Shown: positions 8,290 through 16,745, counted from the stretch's first letter. The stretch is 34,002 bases of DNA from Pseudescherichia sp032055545 (GCA_032055545.1 DAMBQR010000045.1:1-34002); one strand, 5' to 3'. Translations and numbers: made by a program. The notes: a model not told the origin generated them from the sequence alone.

Positions 8290-9804
8290 TCAGGCGACGG
8301 CCTGGCTCACTTTAGGCATGGCAAGGCTTAGCGCCTGTTTCTCGTCTGCTTCGCCGTGCAGCAGTTCGCCGGCGATCTCCCCTTCCCGCATCACCAGAAT
8401 GCGGTCGGCAACGCCGAGCACTTCCGGCAGGTCGCTGGAGGCAAACAGTACCGCTACGCCACGGGAGGCCAGGGCGTAGATAACGTTGTAGATCTCATGC
8501 TTCGCGCCCACGTCGATGCCGCGCGTTGGCTCATCGAGCAAAATGATCTTCATCTCCTCTGACAGCCAGCGGCCAAGGATCGCCTTCTGCTGGTTACCGC
8601 CGGAGAGATTCATAATCAGCTGCTCAGCGCCAGGGGTTTTGATATTGAGGGAGCGAATATGATGGTCGGCGTTTTCCACCTCCCAGCCGTCATTGATCAG
8701 GCAGCCGGCGCGAACCGACTTGCGGCGGGCGCTGATGTTGATGTTGTCACGCACGGAGTGGACGGGAATAATGCCCTCGGCCTTGCGATCCTCGGGACAG
8801 AGCATCATCCCGGCGCGAATGGCGTGGGCGGGTTTCTGAATATCCAGCGGCTTGCCGTCAATGATTAGCTGGCCCGCCGTGATACGCGTACCGCCGAACA
8901 GGCCTTTCATCAACTCGCTGCGCCCTGCCCCTACCAGCCCGAACAGGCCGACGATCTCACCGCGCCTCACCGAGAAGCTAACGGGATGGCGCACGCCGGG
9001 GGCTTTTACCTCCTCCAGACGCAGCATCTCCGCGCCGTACTCCCGCGGCTGCCAGCCGTAGATATCGCCAAGATCGCGCCCGACCATCGCCTGCACCAGC
9101 GAGTCATGGTTAACCTGCTGCATATCGGCAAAGGTGCGCACGTAGCGCCCATCCTTAAAGACGGTAATGGCGTCGCTGAGGGCAAAAATCTCCTCCATGC
9201 GGTGGGAGACATAGAGGATCACCCGCCCCTCGTTGCGCAGCTCGCGGATCACCCGAAACAGGTTGTCGATCTCCCGCGCCGAGAGCGAGCTGGTTGGCTC
9301 ATCGAAAGCGATCACTTTTGCATTACGCGCCAGTGCCTTGGCAATCTCAACCATCTGCCACTGGCCGATGGAGAGGTACTTCAGCGGCGTCTGCGGATCG
9401 ATATCCAGCCCGAGATGCTCCAGCTGGAGACGGGCCTCATAGTTAAGCAGCGAGCGATTGACCAGCCCGCCCTTCTGCGGCAGTTGACCGAGATAGATGT
9501 TTTCCGCGACGGTCATCTCAGGAACCAGATGCAGCTCCTGATAGATGATCGCCACTCCGGCATTCAGCGCGGCGGTGGTGTCGGCAAAGCTGACCTCCTG
9601 GCCTTGCAGCACCAGCGTTCCGCCGGTGGGCGCGTAGTTACCACTCAGGATCTTTAACAGCGTCGATTTACCCGCGCCGTTCTCCCCCATCAGGGCGTGC
9701 ACCTGGCCGGCATAGCAGTCGAAGCTGATGTCGCTCAGGGCCTTTACGCCGGGGAAGGTTTTGCTAATACCACGGAAAGAGAGATATGGAGTTGACTGTT
9801 GCAT
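8290..9804 (-). CDS. araG: L-arabinose ABC transporter ATP-binding protein AraG
   Basis: AraG drives arabinose import by ATP hydrolysis. It is a tandem ABC protein of 504 residues from the ATG at 9804 (MQQSTPYLSFRGISKTFPGV), as in E. coli; GGAG lies 6 bp upstream, so the ATG at 9822 is not needed. The first domain has Walker A GENGAGKST; LSIGQWQMVEIAKAL and AFDEPTSSL are its signature and Walker B. The second domain has GLVGAGRSEL in place of a standard Walker A, signature LSGGNQQKAILGRW and Walker B LLDEPTRG. A degenerate second Walker A is usual in this family. Confidence 0.97.
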   Translation of the reverse strand: MQQSTPYLSFRGISKTFPGVKALSDISFDCYAGQVHALMGENGAGKSTLLKILSGNYAPTGGTLVLQGQEVSFADTTAALNAGVAIIYQELHLVPEMTVAENIYLGQLPQKGGLVNRSLLNYEARLQLEHLGLDIDPQTPLKYLSIGQWQMVEIAKALARNAKVIAFDEPTSSLSAREIDNLFRVIRELRNEGRVILYVSHRMEEIFALSDAITVFKDGRYVRTFADMQQVNHDSLVQAMVGRDLGDIYGWQPREYGAEMLRLEEVKAPGVRHPVSFSVRRGEIVGLFGLVGAGRSELMKGLFGGTRITAGQLIIDGKPLDIQKPAHAIRAGMMLCPEDRKAEGIIPVHSVRDNINISARRKSVRAGCLINDGWEVENADHHIRSLNIKTPGAEQLIMNLSGGNQQKAILGRWLSEEMKIILLDEPTRGIDVGAKHEIYNVIYALASRGVAVLFASSDLPEVLGVADRILVMREGEIAGELLHGEADEKQALSLAMPKVSQAVA

Positions 9805-9877
9805 AACGTCTCCGTGACGCATTTATGGTACGACTGGCCCTTCATCATGCGACGAAGGGCGCAACCAACGGCGGGAA

Positions 9878-10867
9878 TTACTTCACGCTTAGCCCTTTCT
9901 TCGCTAACTCATCTTTAAAGTTGTCGCGGGTGATCAGCACCACGTCGGTAACCGCAGTGAACTTCGGCGGCTCGGCACCCTTCTCTACCCAGTTGTAGAG
10001 CATTTCACTGGTCTTATAGCCGTGCACGTCCGGGCTTGGCAGCAGCGAGCCGTAGAAGCCAGTGCCCTGGGCCTTGGAAAGCTCGCTCACCGCATCAACG
10101 CCGTTAATGCCGATACCGATTACGTCGGCGGCCTTGAAGCCCTGCCCTTCCGTGGCGCGCACGCCGCCCAGCACGGTGTTATCGTTCATACCGACCACCA
10201 GCCAGTGTTTCACCTCCGGATGCTGAACCAGCAGGGAGTTACCGGCATCGAATGCACCGGGGATATCATTGGATTTGGTTGGCACCTGATAGATCTGTTT
10301 TTCCGGGAAGCCTGCGGCTTTCAGGGCATCCATCGAGCCGGAGGTGCGGCGACGGGCCGTATCCAGTTCATTGGCGGTAATGGCCATCACGCCGGTCTCT
10401 TTCACATCCCAGCCGCGTTTTTGCATCTCTTTATACAGCTCCTGCCCCTGACGAGCGCCGATCTCACTGGCGGCCATCATCACCAGCGGCACGCTCTCCA
10501 TCGGCTGACCCTTGGCATTGACGAACTGGTCATCTACGGCAATGACCTTCATGTCATAGCCGCGGGCCTTGGCAACAATCGCCGAGCCAAGCTTGGGATC
10601 CGGGGTGCAGATAACAAACCCTTTTGCTCCGCTGGCGGCCAGGCTATCGATAGCGTTCAGCGTCTTTTCACCGTCCGGGACGGCGATCTTAATTACCTCA
10701 AAACCTAAATCTTTGCCCGCCTTATCGGCAAATTTCCACTCGGTCTGGAACCACGGCTCTTCCGGCTGCTTAACCAGAAAACCGAGCTTCATATTTTCGG
10801 CGATAGCGGATTGTGACATAACGGCAGCTAAACCGATGGCCGCCAGCGCTTTAGTGAATTTGTGCAT
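9878..10867 (-). CDS. araF: L-arabinose-binding periplasmic protein AraF
   Basis: AraF is the periplasmic receptor of the arabinose importer. It is 329 residues from the ATG at 10867 (MHKFTKALAAIGLAAVMSQS), the E. coli length, with a signal peptide cleaved after SAIA. GGAG lies 6 bp upstream of this ATG; the in-frame ATG at 10888 would extend the protein ahead of the signal peptide. The mature sequence ENMKLGFLVKQPEEPWFQTEW is almost identical to E. coli AraF. It is first in the operon and under arabinose and CRP control in E. coli. Confidence 0.97.
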   Translation of the reverse strand: MHKFTKALAAIGLAAVMSQSAIAENMKLGFLVKQPEEPWFQTEWKFADKAGKDLGFEVIKIAVPDGEKTLNAIDSLAASGAKGFVICTPDPKLGSAIVAKARGYDMKVIAVDDQFVNAKGQPMESVPLVMMAASEIGARQGQELYKEMQKRGWDVKETGVMAITANELDTARRRTSGSMDALKAAGFPEKQIYQVPTKSNDIPGAFDAGNSLLVQHPEVKHWLVVGMNDNTVLGGVRATEGQGFKAADVIGIGINGVDAVSELSKAQGTGFYGSLLPSPDVHGYKTSEMLYNWVEKGAEPPKFTAVTDVVLITRDNFKDELAKKGLSVK

Positions 10868-11183
10868 GGTTAACTCCAGCTTTAACACTTTTTTATGTAG
10901 GGTATGAGAATTTATTAGCTGTCTAATCAGCCTTAAAACAAGGCATTAGCACACGTCTCTCAGGAGATGCTATTGCTGAGGTGTAGTTTTAGCGGGAAAT
11001 TGATCCTCCATAGGAGAGCGCCATCACACCGCAGAATTACAGTAAAAGCGTGCATAAATTCAGCGAATATATTCATAAGAATTGGTGTATTTGTCAGACA
11101 AATCGATGAGTAGTCAGCAGAATTGTCCATCAGGCCAGCCAGCTTATCCTTGTGGCCTGAAGGGCGTCTCTTAGCAGCGGGGT
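10868..11183. promoter_or_regulatory. araFGH promoter region
   Basis: These 316 bases carry no gene. They hold a TCCATA element (11007-11012), the conserved half of AraC sites, next to a CRP-like site with one good half (TCACA, 11024-11028). A possible -35 TTGTTT and -10 TAATAA read on the minus strand nearer araF. The arrangement agrees with AraC and CRP control known for araFGH in E. coli, but spacing differs from the AraC consensus, so the exact sites are tentative. Confidence 0.5.
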
Positions 11184-11741
11184 TCAGAGTGGGTAATAGA
11201 TGTGATCGGCATGGTCGCGCGCCGGGGCATCGTCGCCTAAAAGGCGCGTCGAGACGGCAAAAGCAAAATCAAATACCCGGCCTAATCCTTTGCCGCTGAT
11301 CAGGTTGCCGTCCTCTACCACAGCAGCATCGATATAGTGGCCGTCGGTCACGGTTTCATGCAGATCTCCCGAGCAGACGTAGCGTCGCCCTTTCAACAGG
11401 CCGTTGCCCCCCAGCACGCGTGCCGCTGCCGAGCAGATTGGGCAGATCAGCTTTTCTGCTTCGTCATGGCGGGTCACAAAGGCAATAACCTCTGGGTTAG
11501 CCGCGAGATTAACGCTTCCCTCTGGCCCGCCAGGCAGGACCACAGCATCATAAAGCGTATCCATGCGCTCGCTCAGGGTCGCATCGGCCACCACAGGAAT
11601 AGCGTGATAGCTCGTTACGGCACGGGACGCAGCGCAGGCCAGCGTTTCGACCTCTATCTGCAAGCGGCGCAGTATATCAATGGTCACGATGGCTTCCGCC
11701 TCTTCAAATCCGGGGGCCAGCAGCACAGCAACTCTTTTCAT
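11184..11741 (-). CDS. DJ-1/PfpI family protein
   Basis: The protein has 185 residues from the ATG at 11741 (MKRVAVLLAPGFEEAEAI), which has AAGGAG about 8 bp upstream. The fold is recognisable: conserved glutamates in PGFEEAEA, the VVLPGG strand-turn, and a nucleophile elbow with Cys103 in CPICSAAARVL. Members act as glyoxalases/deglycases, chaperones or stress proteins, so the substrate cannot be given. It resembles the YajL/ThiJ branch. This gene is not found between araF and ftnB in E. coli K-12. Confidence 0.85.
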   Translation of the reverse strand: MKRVAVLLAPGFEEAEAIVTIDILRRLQIEVETLACAASRAVTSYHAIPVVADATLSERMDTLYDAVVLPGGPEGSVNLAANPEVIAFVTRHDEAEKLICPICSAAARVLGGNGLLKGRRYVCSGDLHETVTDGHYIDAAVVEDGNLISGKGLGRVFDFAFAVSTRLLGDDAPARDHADHIYYPL

Positions 11742-11949
11742 CTCCAACTCCTTAATATTTAACGATACCCTGACGGCATACATTCGCTTATGAATGTAAC
11801 TATCTATTTTTATTGAGATTATTCTTTTTTTCCGCTGAGAAGTGTTTGCTGGATCACATTTGTAAAATGAATAAGTCTTTACGATCGCTGTGTCAACGCA
11901 GTACGGCTGGCATTAACCGCAGCCCCGTCCAGGACAGAAGGAGGTCATT

Positions 11950-12453
11950 ATGGCGACTCTCGGCATGGCACAAAAACTCAACTCGCAGGTTAATCTTGAG
12001 TTTCAGGCATCCAACCTCTGCCTCTCATTGAGTGAATGGTGTTCACAGAATAATCTACCGGGTTCGGCAACGTTTCTGCGCGCGCAGGCGCAGGAGAAGG
12101 TCAATCTTATGATGCGCGTCTTCGACTTCATGAAACGCGCCGGTGCCTACCCTATTCTGAAAGCACAGGAAAATCCCCGTACCGCTTACAATTCGTTAGA
12201 GGAGCTGTTTCAGAAGGCGTTTGAGGAGTACAACGTACGCTGTGAAATGTTGACGCAGCTCAGCGAAGAGGCCTATGCGGTGAAGGATGAGAAGACGCTT
12301 AACTTTTTGCGCGAGCTGGAAAAAGCGGAGCAGCAGGAGGGTCTCCTGCTCCAGCTGTTAATCAGTGAGATTCATCGCTCGCTACATGACGAGAAAAATA
12401 TAGCCCAGACCGATCGCGCCCTGCTTAATGTGGTGAACTGTTGTAGGCACTAA
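11950..12453 (+). CDS. ftnB: Ferritin-like protein FtnB
   Basis: The protein has 167 residues, the same as E. coli FtnB, in the same position after ara. AGGAGG lies just before the ATG. It aligns without gaps to FtnA (16114-16611) over most of its length but lacks several ferroxidase ligands: FtnA E50, H53 and E94 are K50, L53 and Y94 here, while E17 is kept. Loss of the diiron site is known for the FtnB group, so it is unlikely to oxidise and store iron like FtnA. In Salmonella FtnB has been linked to iron-sulfur repair. Confidence 0.94.
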   Translation: MATLGMAQKLNSQVNLEFQASNLCLSLSEWCSQNNLPGSATFLRAQAQEKVNLMMRVFDFMKRAGAYPILKAQENPRTAYNSLEELFQKAFEEYNVRCEMLTQLSEEAYAVKDEKTLNFLRELEKAEQQEGLLLQLLISEIHRSLHDEKNIAQTDRALLNVVNCCRH

Positions 12454-12477
12454 TATTTTTCTGACGTGAACCCTTCC

Positions 12478-12497
12478 GGCGGGAGGACGCTCCCGCC
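12478..12497. terminator. Hairpin between convergent ftnB and yecJ
   Basis: GGCGGGAG (12478-12485) and CTCCCGCC (12490-12497) form a perfect 8-bp stem with a 4-nt loop between the two convergent stops. No T run follows on either strand, so its role as a terminator is uncertain. Confidence 0.45.
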
Positions 12498-12600
12498 ACC
12501 TTGCGTGGGTCTGAGCATCAACGCAGGCTCAACGCCACCCCTGCCAAAGAAAACATTCGTTTGAAAATAACAAAACAAAGGTTTACTTTATTTTCCTGTT

Positions 12601-12852
12601 TTAGTGTGTCTCTTCCTGCGGCGTAAATTTCAGCTCGATTAAAGCAATAGCTTTCTGAATGGCGCGCCGGGTTACCGGGTCAGCGGCTGCCGGATGCGTC
12701 GTAAAGTCAATGGTTTTCAGCTGGGTGGCCATCTTTTCACGCACCTCAACCGGCGCGATAACGTCAATGACGTCGAGGATCTGTTTAATCACCAGCTGGC
12801 AAGCGACAACGTCGGACACCAGCTCCTGATCGGCGCTAAGATTTTGAGACAT
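12601..12852 (-). CDS. yecJ: YecJ, small DUF2766 protein
   Basis: An 83-residue acidic cytoplasmic protein, the length of E. coli YecJ, in the conserved place between ftnB and azuC. It begins MSQNLSADQELVSDVVACQL and ends QEETH. No catalytic motif or membrane segment is seen and the function is unknown. It starts just beyond the palindromic terminator of azuC and is read in the same direction. Confidence 0.85.
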   Translation of the reverse strand: MSQNLSADQELVSDVVACQLVIKQILDVIDVIAPVEVREKMATQLKTIDFTTHPAAADPVTRRAIQKAIALIELKFTPQEETH

Positions 12853-12876
12853 AGATTACTCCTGAGTTACAGAAAC

Positions 12877-12904
12877 AAAAAAACCTGCCGCGGCAGGTTT
12901 TTTA
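12877..12904. terminator. Bidirectional intrinsic terminator after azuC
   Basis: AAACCTGCCGCGGCAGGTTT (12881-12900) is a perfect palindrome with A before it and T after it, so it can end transcription on either strand. It lies just after the azuC stop and should set the 3' end of an AzuCR-like RNA. Confidence 0.9.
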
Positions 12905-12918
12905 TCACAGCAACTTTA

Positions 12919-13002
12919 TTAAAACATAGCGCCCGGCGGTACGTCTTTAAAAGTCTTGCAGTAGGTTTCGAAAATGTTTTTCAGGATCTTGCGCAATTTC
13001 AT
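12919..13002 (-). CDS. azuC: Small protein AzuC (dual-function AzuCR RNA)
   Basis: A 27-residue reading frame begins MKLRKILKNIFETYCKTF and ends KDVPPGAMF. It matches the 28-residue E. coli AzuC at the same locus between yecJ and yecR. GGAG lies 7 bp before the ATG. The charged amphipathic N-terminal helix fits a peripheral membrane protein. In E. coli AzuC binds the glycerol-3-phosphate dehydrogenase GlpD, and its mRNA also acts as a base-pairing RNA. Here the promoter and terminator would give a transcript of about 165 nt, close to the E. coli RNA. Confidence 0.9.
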   Translation of the reverse strand: MKLRKILKNIFETYCKTFKDVPPGAMF

Positions 13003-13052
13003 GTTTTGCTCCGGCTATTTTGTTATGCAGGTGTTACTTGTCTATGGAGCGT

Positions 13053-13102
13053 ATAATATGACTTGCATCACAAAAATCAACCACTTTGTGATGAATATCA
13101 CA
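13053..13102 (-). promoter_or_regulatory. azuC promoter with two CRP sites
   Basis: On the minus strand TTGATT (13075-13080) and TATTAT (13053-13058) are 16 bp apart. A CRP-like site TATGA-N6-TCACA (13057-13072) sits between the two boxes, where binding would block polymerase. A perfect site TGTGATGAATATCACA (13087-13102) lies just upstream and also faces the divergent MFS gene. CRP repression of azuCR is described in E. coli, and this layout agrees with it. Confidence 0.75.
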
Positions 13103-13217
13103 CCAATATCTGCACAAAAATCCTGGTTTTGTTAAAGAAAATATTTACGAATCCAGAGGTTACGGAAGTTTCATTTTTTTTAATTATTAAAATTTTTTTT
13201 GAAATGGCAGACCAATA

Positions 13218-14639
13218 ATGAGCGAAAACACCCTCCCGGAGAAGACGCGGGGCATCTCGCCCGCCGCGTTGCTGGTGGCCGGGGCCTTTTTTATGGAGTT
13301 TCTCGACGGGACGGTGATAGCGACGGCTTTGCCAGATATGGCCAGAAGTTTTGGCGTCGAGGCGGTGGCACTAAATATCGGCATCAGCGCCTATCTGATT
13401 ACCCTGGCGGTGCTGATCCCGGCCAGCGGCTGGATAGCCGACCGCTTCGGCGCGCGCAAGGTCTTCACCGCCGCGCTGGCGATCTTTACCCTCGCCTCGG
13501 TATTCTGTGGCCTCTCCACCAGCGTAGAGATGTTTGTGGCGATGCGCATTTTGCAGGGGATGGGCGGCGCGCTGATGGTACCCGTCGGCAGGCTGGCGGT
13601 GTTACGCACCACCCCTAAGCATCTGCTGATCACCGCCATCGCCACCCTCACCTGGCCCGCGCTGGTTGCTCCCATTATCGGTCCGCCGCTGGGGGGCTTT
13701 ATTACCCGCTACGCCGACTGGCGCTGGATCTTCTTTATCAACGTACCTATTGGCCTGCTGGCTATCGCTCTGGCGCTGCGCATCATTCCCGATATTCGCG
13801 ACGATGAGCGTCGCCCGTTCGACGTCATGGGCTTTCTCTCTACTTCAGTCGCCATGGTGAGTCTGGTGTGCGCTATGGAGATGCTGGGGGGCGAACAGCA
13901 GCAGGGTATATGGACGCTGGGCCTGCTGGCGCTGGGCACGATAACGCTGGTCTATGCACTGCGTCATTTTCAGCGCGCCCGCTGGCCAATGATCCGCCTT
14001 GATGCCATGCAGGTGCCCACCTTTCGCGTCACCATGTATGGTGGGTCGCTGTTTCGCGCCTCCATTAGCGCCGTGCCCTTTCTGCTGCCGCTGATGTTCC
14101 AGGTCGGATTCGGTATGGATCCATTCCATGCCGGGCTGCTGGTGTTGGCAGTATTTGTCGGCAACCTGACCATTAAGCCAGCCACCACGCCGCTGATCCG
14201 CTGGCTCGGCTTTAAAAAGCTATTGTTGATAAACGGCGCGCTGAACGTGCTGGCCCTGCTGGCCTGCGCCTTTATTACGCCGACGACGCCGGTATGGGTG
14301 ATTTTTGTTGTGCTCTACCTGGGCGGGGTCTTTCGTTCGGTGCAGTTTACTGGCGTCAGCACGCTGGCCTTCGCCGATGTTCCCTCCGCGCAGATGAGTT
14401 ACGCCAATACCCTCTTTAGCACCGCCACCCAACTGGCAGTCGGGCTGGGTATCACGCTAGGGGCGATCGGGATCCGCCTGGGCGAGAAAGCCAGCGACTG
14501 GCTGGCCCTGAGCGGCGTGCCGGGCATCAGCTTCCGGCTGGCGTTTGTCTTTATCGCGCTGATCTGTCTGGTGGGGATGGCCGATACCTTCAGGCTGGCT
14601 AAGCATGCGGGCAGTGCAGTGTCGAGCAAAAAACGTTAA
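13218..14639 (+). CDS. MFS drug efflux transporter, DHA2 (EmrB/MdtD-like) type
   Basis: The protein has 473 residues with many hydrophobic segments, resembling E. coli MdtD over its whole length. Family features include FFMEFLDGTVIATALPDMA in the first membrane segment, the loop GWIADRFGARKVF (motif A) and RILQGMGGALMVPVGRL (motif C region). It is probably a proton-driven exporter of unknown substrate. The ribosome site is weak. It is not at this locus in E. coli K-12. It lies divergent to azuC with a perfect CRP site between, and is convergent with the following isomerase gene. Confidence 0.88.
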   Translation: MSENTLPEKTRGISPAALLVAGAFFMEFLDGTVIATALPDMARSFGVEAVALNIGISAYLITLAVLIPASGWIADRFGARKVFTAALAIFTLASVFCGLSTSVEMFVAMRILQGMGGALMVPVGRLAVLRTTPKHLLITAIATLTWPALVAPIIGPPLGGFITRYADWRWIFFINVPIGLLAIALALRIIPDIRDDERRPFDVMGFLSTSVAMVSLVCAMEMLGGEQQQGIWTLGLLALGTITLVYALRHFQRARWPMIRLDAMQVPTFRVTMYGGSLFRASISAVPFLLPLMFQVGFGMDPFHAGLLVLAVFVGNLTIKPATTPLIRWLGFKKLLLINGALNVLALLACAFITPTTPVWVIFVVLYLGGVFRSVQFTGVSTLAFADVPSAQMSYANTLFSTATQLAVGLGITLGAIGIRLGEKASDWLALSGVPGISFRLAFVFIALICLVGMADTFRLAKHAGSAVSSKKR

Positions 14640-14645
14640 CGCGTT

Positions 14646-14671
14646 GCCGGGTCAGCGTAGCGCTGCCCGGC
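14646..14671. terminator. Hairpin between convergent MFS and isomerase genes
   Basis: GCCGGGTCAGCG and GCGCTGCCCGGC form a long stem with one bulge, right after the MFS stop and before the convergent isomerase stop. There is no T run; it could also be a REP-like unit. Confidence 0.45.
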
Positions 14672-14681
14672 ACAAGAGCAG

Positions 14682-15320
14682 TTACGCAAGCACTTCGCGA
14701 ACGAACGCTTCGATCTCTTTATTCTGGCAGTGCTCAAAGAAGCACTGCTGGAAGCGCGGGCCGGAGACGGCGGTTTTTACCAGCTCAGGATCGATAGCGC
14801 GCAGGGTGTCGAGATAGTTATCTTTTACCACTGCGGCTTTAACCTGGTTAAGGATCCCGGCGTTACGCACCTGTGGCTCTTTACGCTCAGGCGGGTAGCC
14901 TTCGCCTTTACGGCCGGTAAAGGCTTTCTCAAAGATAAAGCGGACGTTCAGCTCAGCACCCCAGCCGAAGCCTTTGGCGAACGGCAGCGACAGCGCATTG
15001 CCGTTATTGATTTGAGCAAACAGGAAGGCGTCAGCGGGATCGATACAGTAGCCGCAGTTCACGCCCGGGTGAATGTTCAGCGACATCAGCGCGCCCTGAC
15101 CGGTGCCGCAGCCGGCAACCACAAAATCGACCGCCTTTGAGTTCAGCAGAATACTGGCCATAATGCCCAGATGGATATAGGTCAGGTGATGATCGTTCTC
15201 ATCGCTCATCCCGACGTTGAAAACCGGAAAACCTTTCTCGTCAGCGACGGTTTTCAGCTCGTTGAGGATGGTAGCGTTTTTGGCAGCCTGGCTATTTTCC
15301 ATCATCAGTGCAATTTTCAT
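14682..15320 (-). CDS. RpiB/LacA/LacB family sugar-phosphate isomerase
   Basis: The protein has 212 residues from the ATG at 15320 (MKIALMMENSQAAKNATIL), which follows AGGAGAAGAGA. The family is shown by DFVVAGCGTGQGALMSLNIHPGV, containing the GxGxG-type loop and a cysteine like the catalytic one in RpiB, and by the later segment NNGNALSLPFAKG. Members interconvert aldose and ketose phosphates; the substrate here is not evident. It is longer than RpiB itself (about 150 residues), with an extra C-terminal part. Confidence 0.85.
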   Translation of the reverse strand: MKIALMMENSQAAKNATILNELKTVADEKGFPVFNVGMSDENDHHLTYIHLGIMASILLNSKAVDFVVAGCGTGQGALMSLNIHPGVNCGYCIDPADAFLFAQINNGNALSLPFAKGFGWGAELNVRFIFEKAFTGRKGEGYPPERKEPQVRNAGILNQVKAAVVKDNYLDTLRAIDPELVKTAVSGPRFQQCFFEHCQNKEIEAFVREVLA

Positions 15321-15578
15321 TCTCTCTTCTCCTGAATGCGTTGCGGGGGATCCCGTCATAAAGGGCTAATCAGGATAAACCTTACTACCTGGCAAACATA
15401 CTTTCAAATTTAGTGAAAAATGGTTTTAAAAAATTGAGATGCGGTCACAGTTTTGCTTTCTCTGCGTTCTCTGCCCCGCCGTTGCGATTAGAGAAGTAAG
15501 AATCTTTGGCTATTCCGGGCATTGCCGAACCTGACAGCCTGTAGGATGAGATCATCGAAACTGAATCAGAGCGTTTGC

Positions 15579-15917
15579 ATGAAGAGACTCCTCCTTGCCG
15601 CTTCGTTGATGCTGCTTGCCGGATGCACCATTACGAAGGAACCTGAAGTCACCGACGTTAACCCGGCCACGGGTCTGGTGCGCCTGCACTTCAACGAGAC
15701 GATGTTGCAGAACGCACGCTATGACGACTATACCACCCAGGGAACGGCCAACCGTCAGTGCCAGCAGATGGGTTATGCTACCGCCATTGCCTTTGGCCAG
15801 CCGGTTAAGACCTGTAGCGTCATCAGCGGATCGCTATGCCTGAACGAAACCGTCACTATTCAATACCAGTGCCAGGGCCGTGCCGTCAGCTATACCCCGG
15901 CGGGCGTCTACTATTGA
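15579..15917 (+). CDS. yecR: YecR-like lipoprotein
   Basis: The protein has 112 residues from MKRLLLAASLMLLAGCTIT, a signal peptide with lipobox LAGC, so Cys16 should be lipidated. The remainder has several cysteines (RQCQQMGY, KTCSVISGSLCLNE, YQCQG) like E. coli YecR. E. coli yecR is part of the FlhDC regulon; its role is unknown. An in-frame ATG at 15522 would put extra residues ahead of the signal peptide and is unlikely. It stands before ftnA as in E. coli. Confidence 0.85.
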   Translation: MKRLLLAASLMLLAGCTITKEPEVTDVNPATGLVRLHFNETMLQNARYDDYTTQGTANRQCQQMGYATAIAFGQPVKTCSVISGSLCLNETVTIQYQCQGRAVSYTPAGVYY

Positions 15918-15954
15918 TCTATTAAGCCAGCGCTGCGGCGCTGGTAAATAATAA

Positions 15955-15975
15955 AAACAACGATTCTCATTTATA
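15955..15975. promoter_or_regulatory. Possible Fur-type site upstream of ftnA
   Basis: CAACGATTCTCATTTATAT has a half resembling the Fur box (GAT-x-xTCATT) in the 196-bp AT-rich gap before ftnA. Fur with iron activates ftnA in E. coli through upstream sites. The match is partial. Confidence 0.3.
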
Positions 15976-16113
15976 TATTAAATAAGCGCCAATGCGTGTT
16001 ATTCCCATTCGTATTTTTAAAAAGAAGTTTTTTATTTTACCTTTTGCAAATAATTAAATAACAAATTATAGTGGCGACACTTTATTCTTCCTCGCCTGTT
16101 ATGGAATAACAGT

Positions 16114-16611
16114 ATGCTTAAAAATGAAATGATTGAACAGCTCAATGAGCAGATGAATCTTGAACTTTACTCCTCTCTGCTTTATCAGCAGATGAGCGCC
16201 TGGTGTAGCTATAACAGCTTTGAAGGTGCGGCTGCGTTTCTGCGTCGCCATGCGCAGGAAGAGATGACCCATATGCAGCGCCTGTTTGACTACCTGACCG
16301 ATACCGGCAGCCTGCCGCACATCAATACCGTTCCGACACCGTTCGCCGAGTATGCTTCGCTGGACGAGCTGTTCCGCGCGACTTATGAGCATGAGCAGCT
16401 GATCAGTCGTCAGATTAATGCCCTGGCCCACTTTGCGATGACTAACCAGGATTATCCAACCTTTAATTTCCTGCAATGGTATGTGGCCGAGCAACATGAA
16501 GAAGAGAAGTTATTTAAATCGGTTCTCGATAAGCTCTCGTTAGCCGGTAAAAGCGGCGAAGGACTCTATTTTATTGATAAAGAGCTTTCAACTCTCGACG
16601 CACAAAATTAA
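16114..16611 (+). CDS. ftnA: Non-haem ferritin FtnA
   Basis: FtnA forms the 24-subunit cage that oxidises and stores iron. It has 165 residues, the E. coli length, beginning MLKNEMIEQLNEQMNLELYS. All ferroxidase ligands are visible: E17, E50, H53, E94 and Q127, plus E49, E126 and E130 of the third iron site. This contrasts with FtnB at 11950. The yecH gene that follows ftnA in E. coli is missing here. Confidence 0.97.
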   Translation: MLKNEMIEQLNEQMNLELYSSLLYQQMSAWCSYNSFEGAAAFLRRHAQEEMTHMQRLFDYLTDTGSLPHINTVPTPFAEYASLDELFRATYEHEQLISRQINALAHFAMTNQDYPTFNFLQWYVAEQHEEEKLFKSVLDKLSLAGKSGEGLYFIDKELSTLDAQN

Positions 16612-16617
16612 TTATTC

Positions 16618-16635
16618 CGGCGGTGCGCTGCGCCG
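16618..16635 (+). terminator. Possible terminator after ftnA
   Basis: CGGCG and CGCCG flank an 8-nt loop and are followed by CTTTAATTT, seven bases after the ftnA stop. The stem is short. Confidence 0.4.
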
Positions 16636-16704
16636 CTTTAATTTCCCCTCTCTTCACTCTCACTTCTTATTATTCTCTTCTCTGCATCCTGCCCCGGCCG
16701 TAAC

Positions 16705-16745
16705 CGTATCGTTACCTTTACACCTCTTGTAACGGTGGTTTGACG
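16705..16745 (+). promoter_or_regulatory. Paired TyrR boxes of tyrP
   Basis: TGTAACGGTGGTTTGACG (16728-16745) is close to the TyrR consensus TGTAAA-N6-TTTACA. A second box, CGTATCGTTACCTTTACA (16705-16722), is 23 bp away centre to centre. E. coli tyrP has the same two-box layout, giving tyrosine repression and phenylalanine activation. Confidence 0.8.

Noticed and set aside
8986..9657. Open frame of 223 codons on the plus strand opposite araG
   Set aside because: It is antisense to the ABC ATPase with no likely start site or domain.
10022..10708. Open frame of 228 codons on the plus strand opposite araF
   Set aside because: It is antisense to a highly conserved gene and has a composition typical of a shadow frame.
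16640..16690. Pyrimidine-rich tract before tyrP as a special signal
   Set aside because: It is striking on one strand but has no repeat structure and no known role; it may simply be a gap left where yecH is absent.
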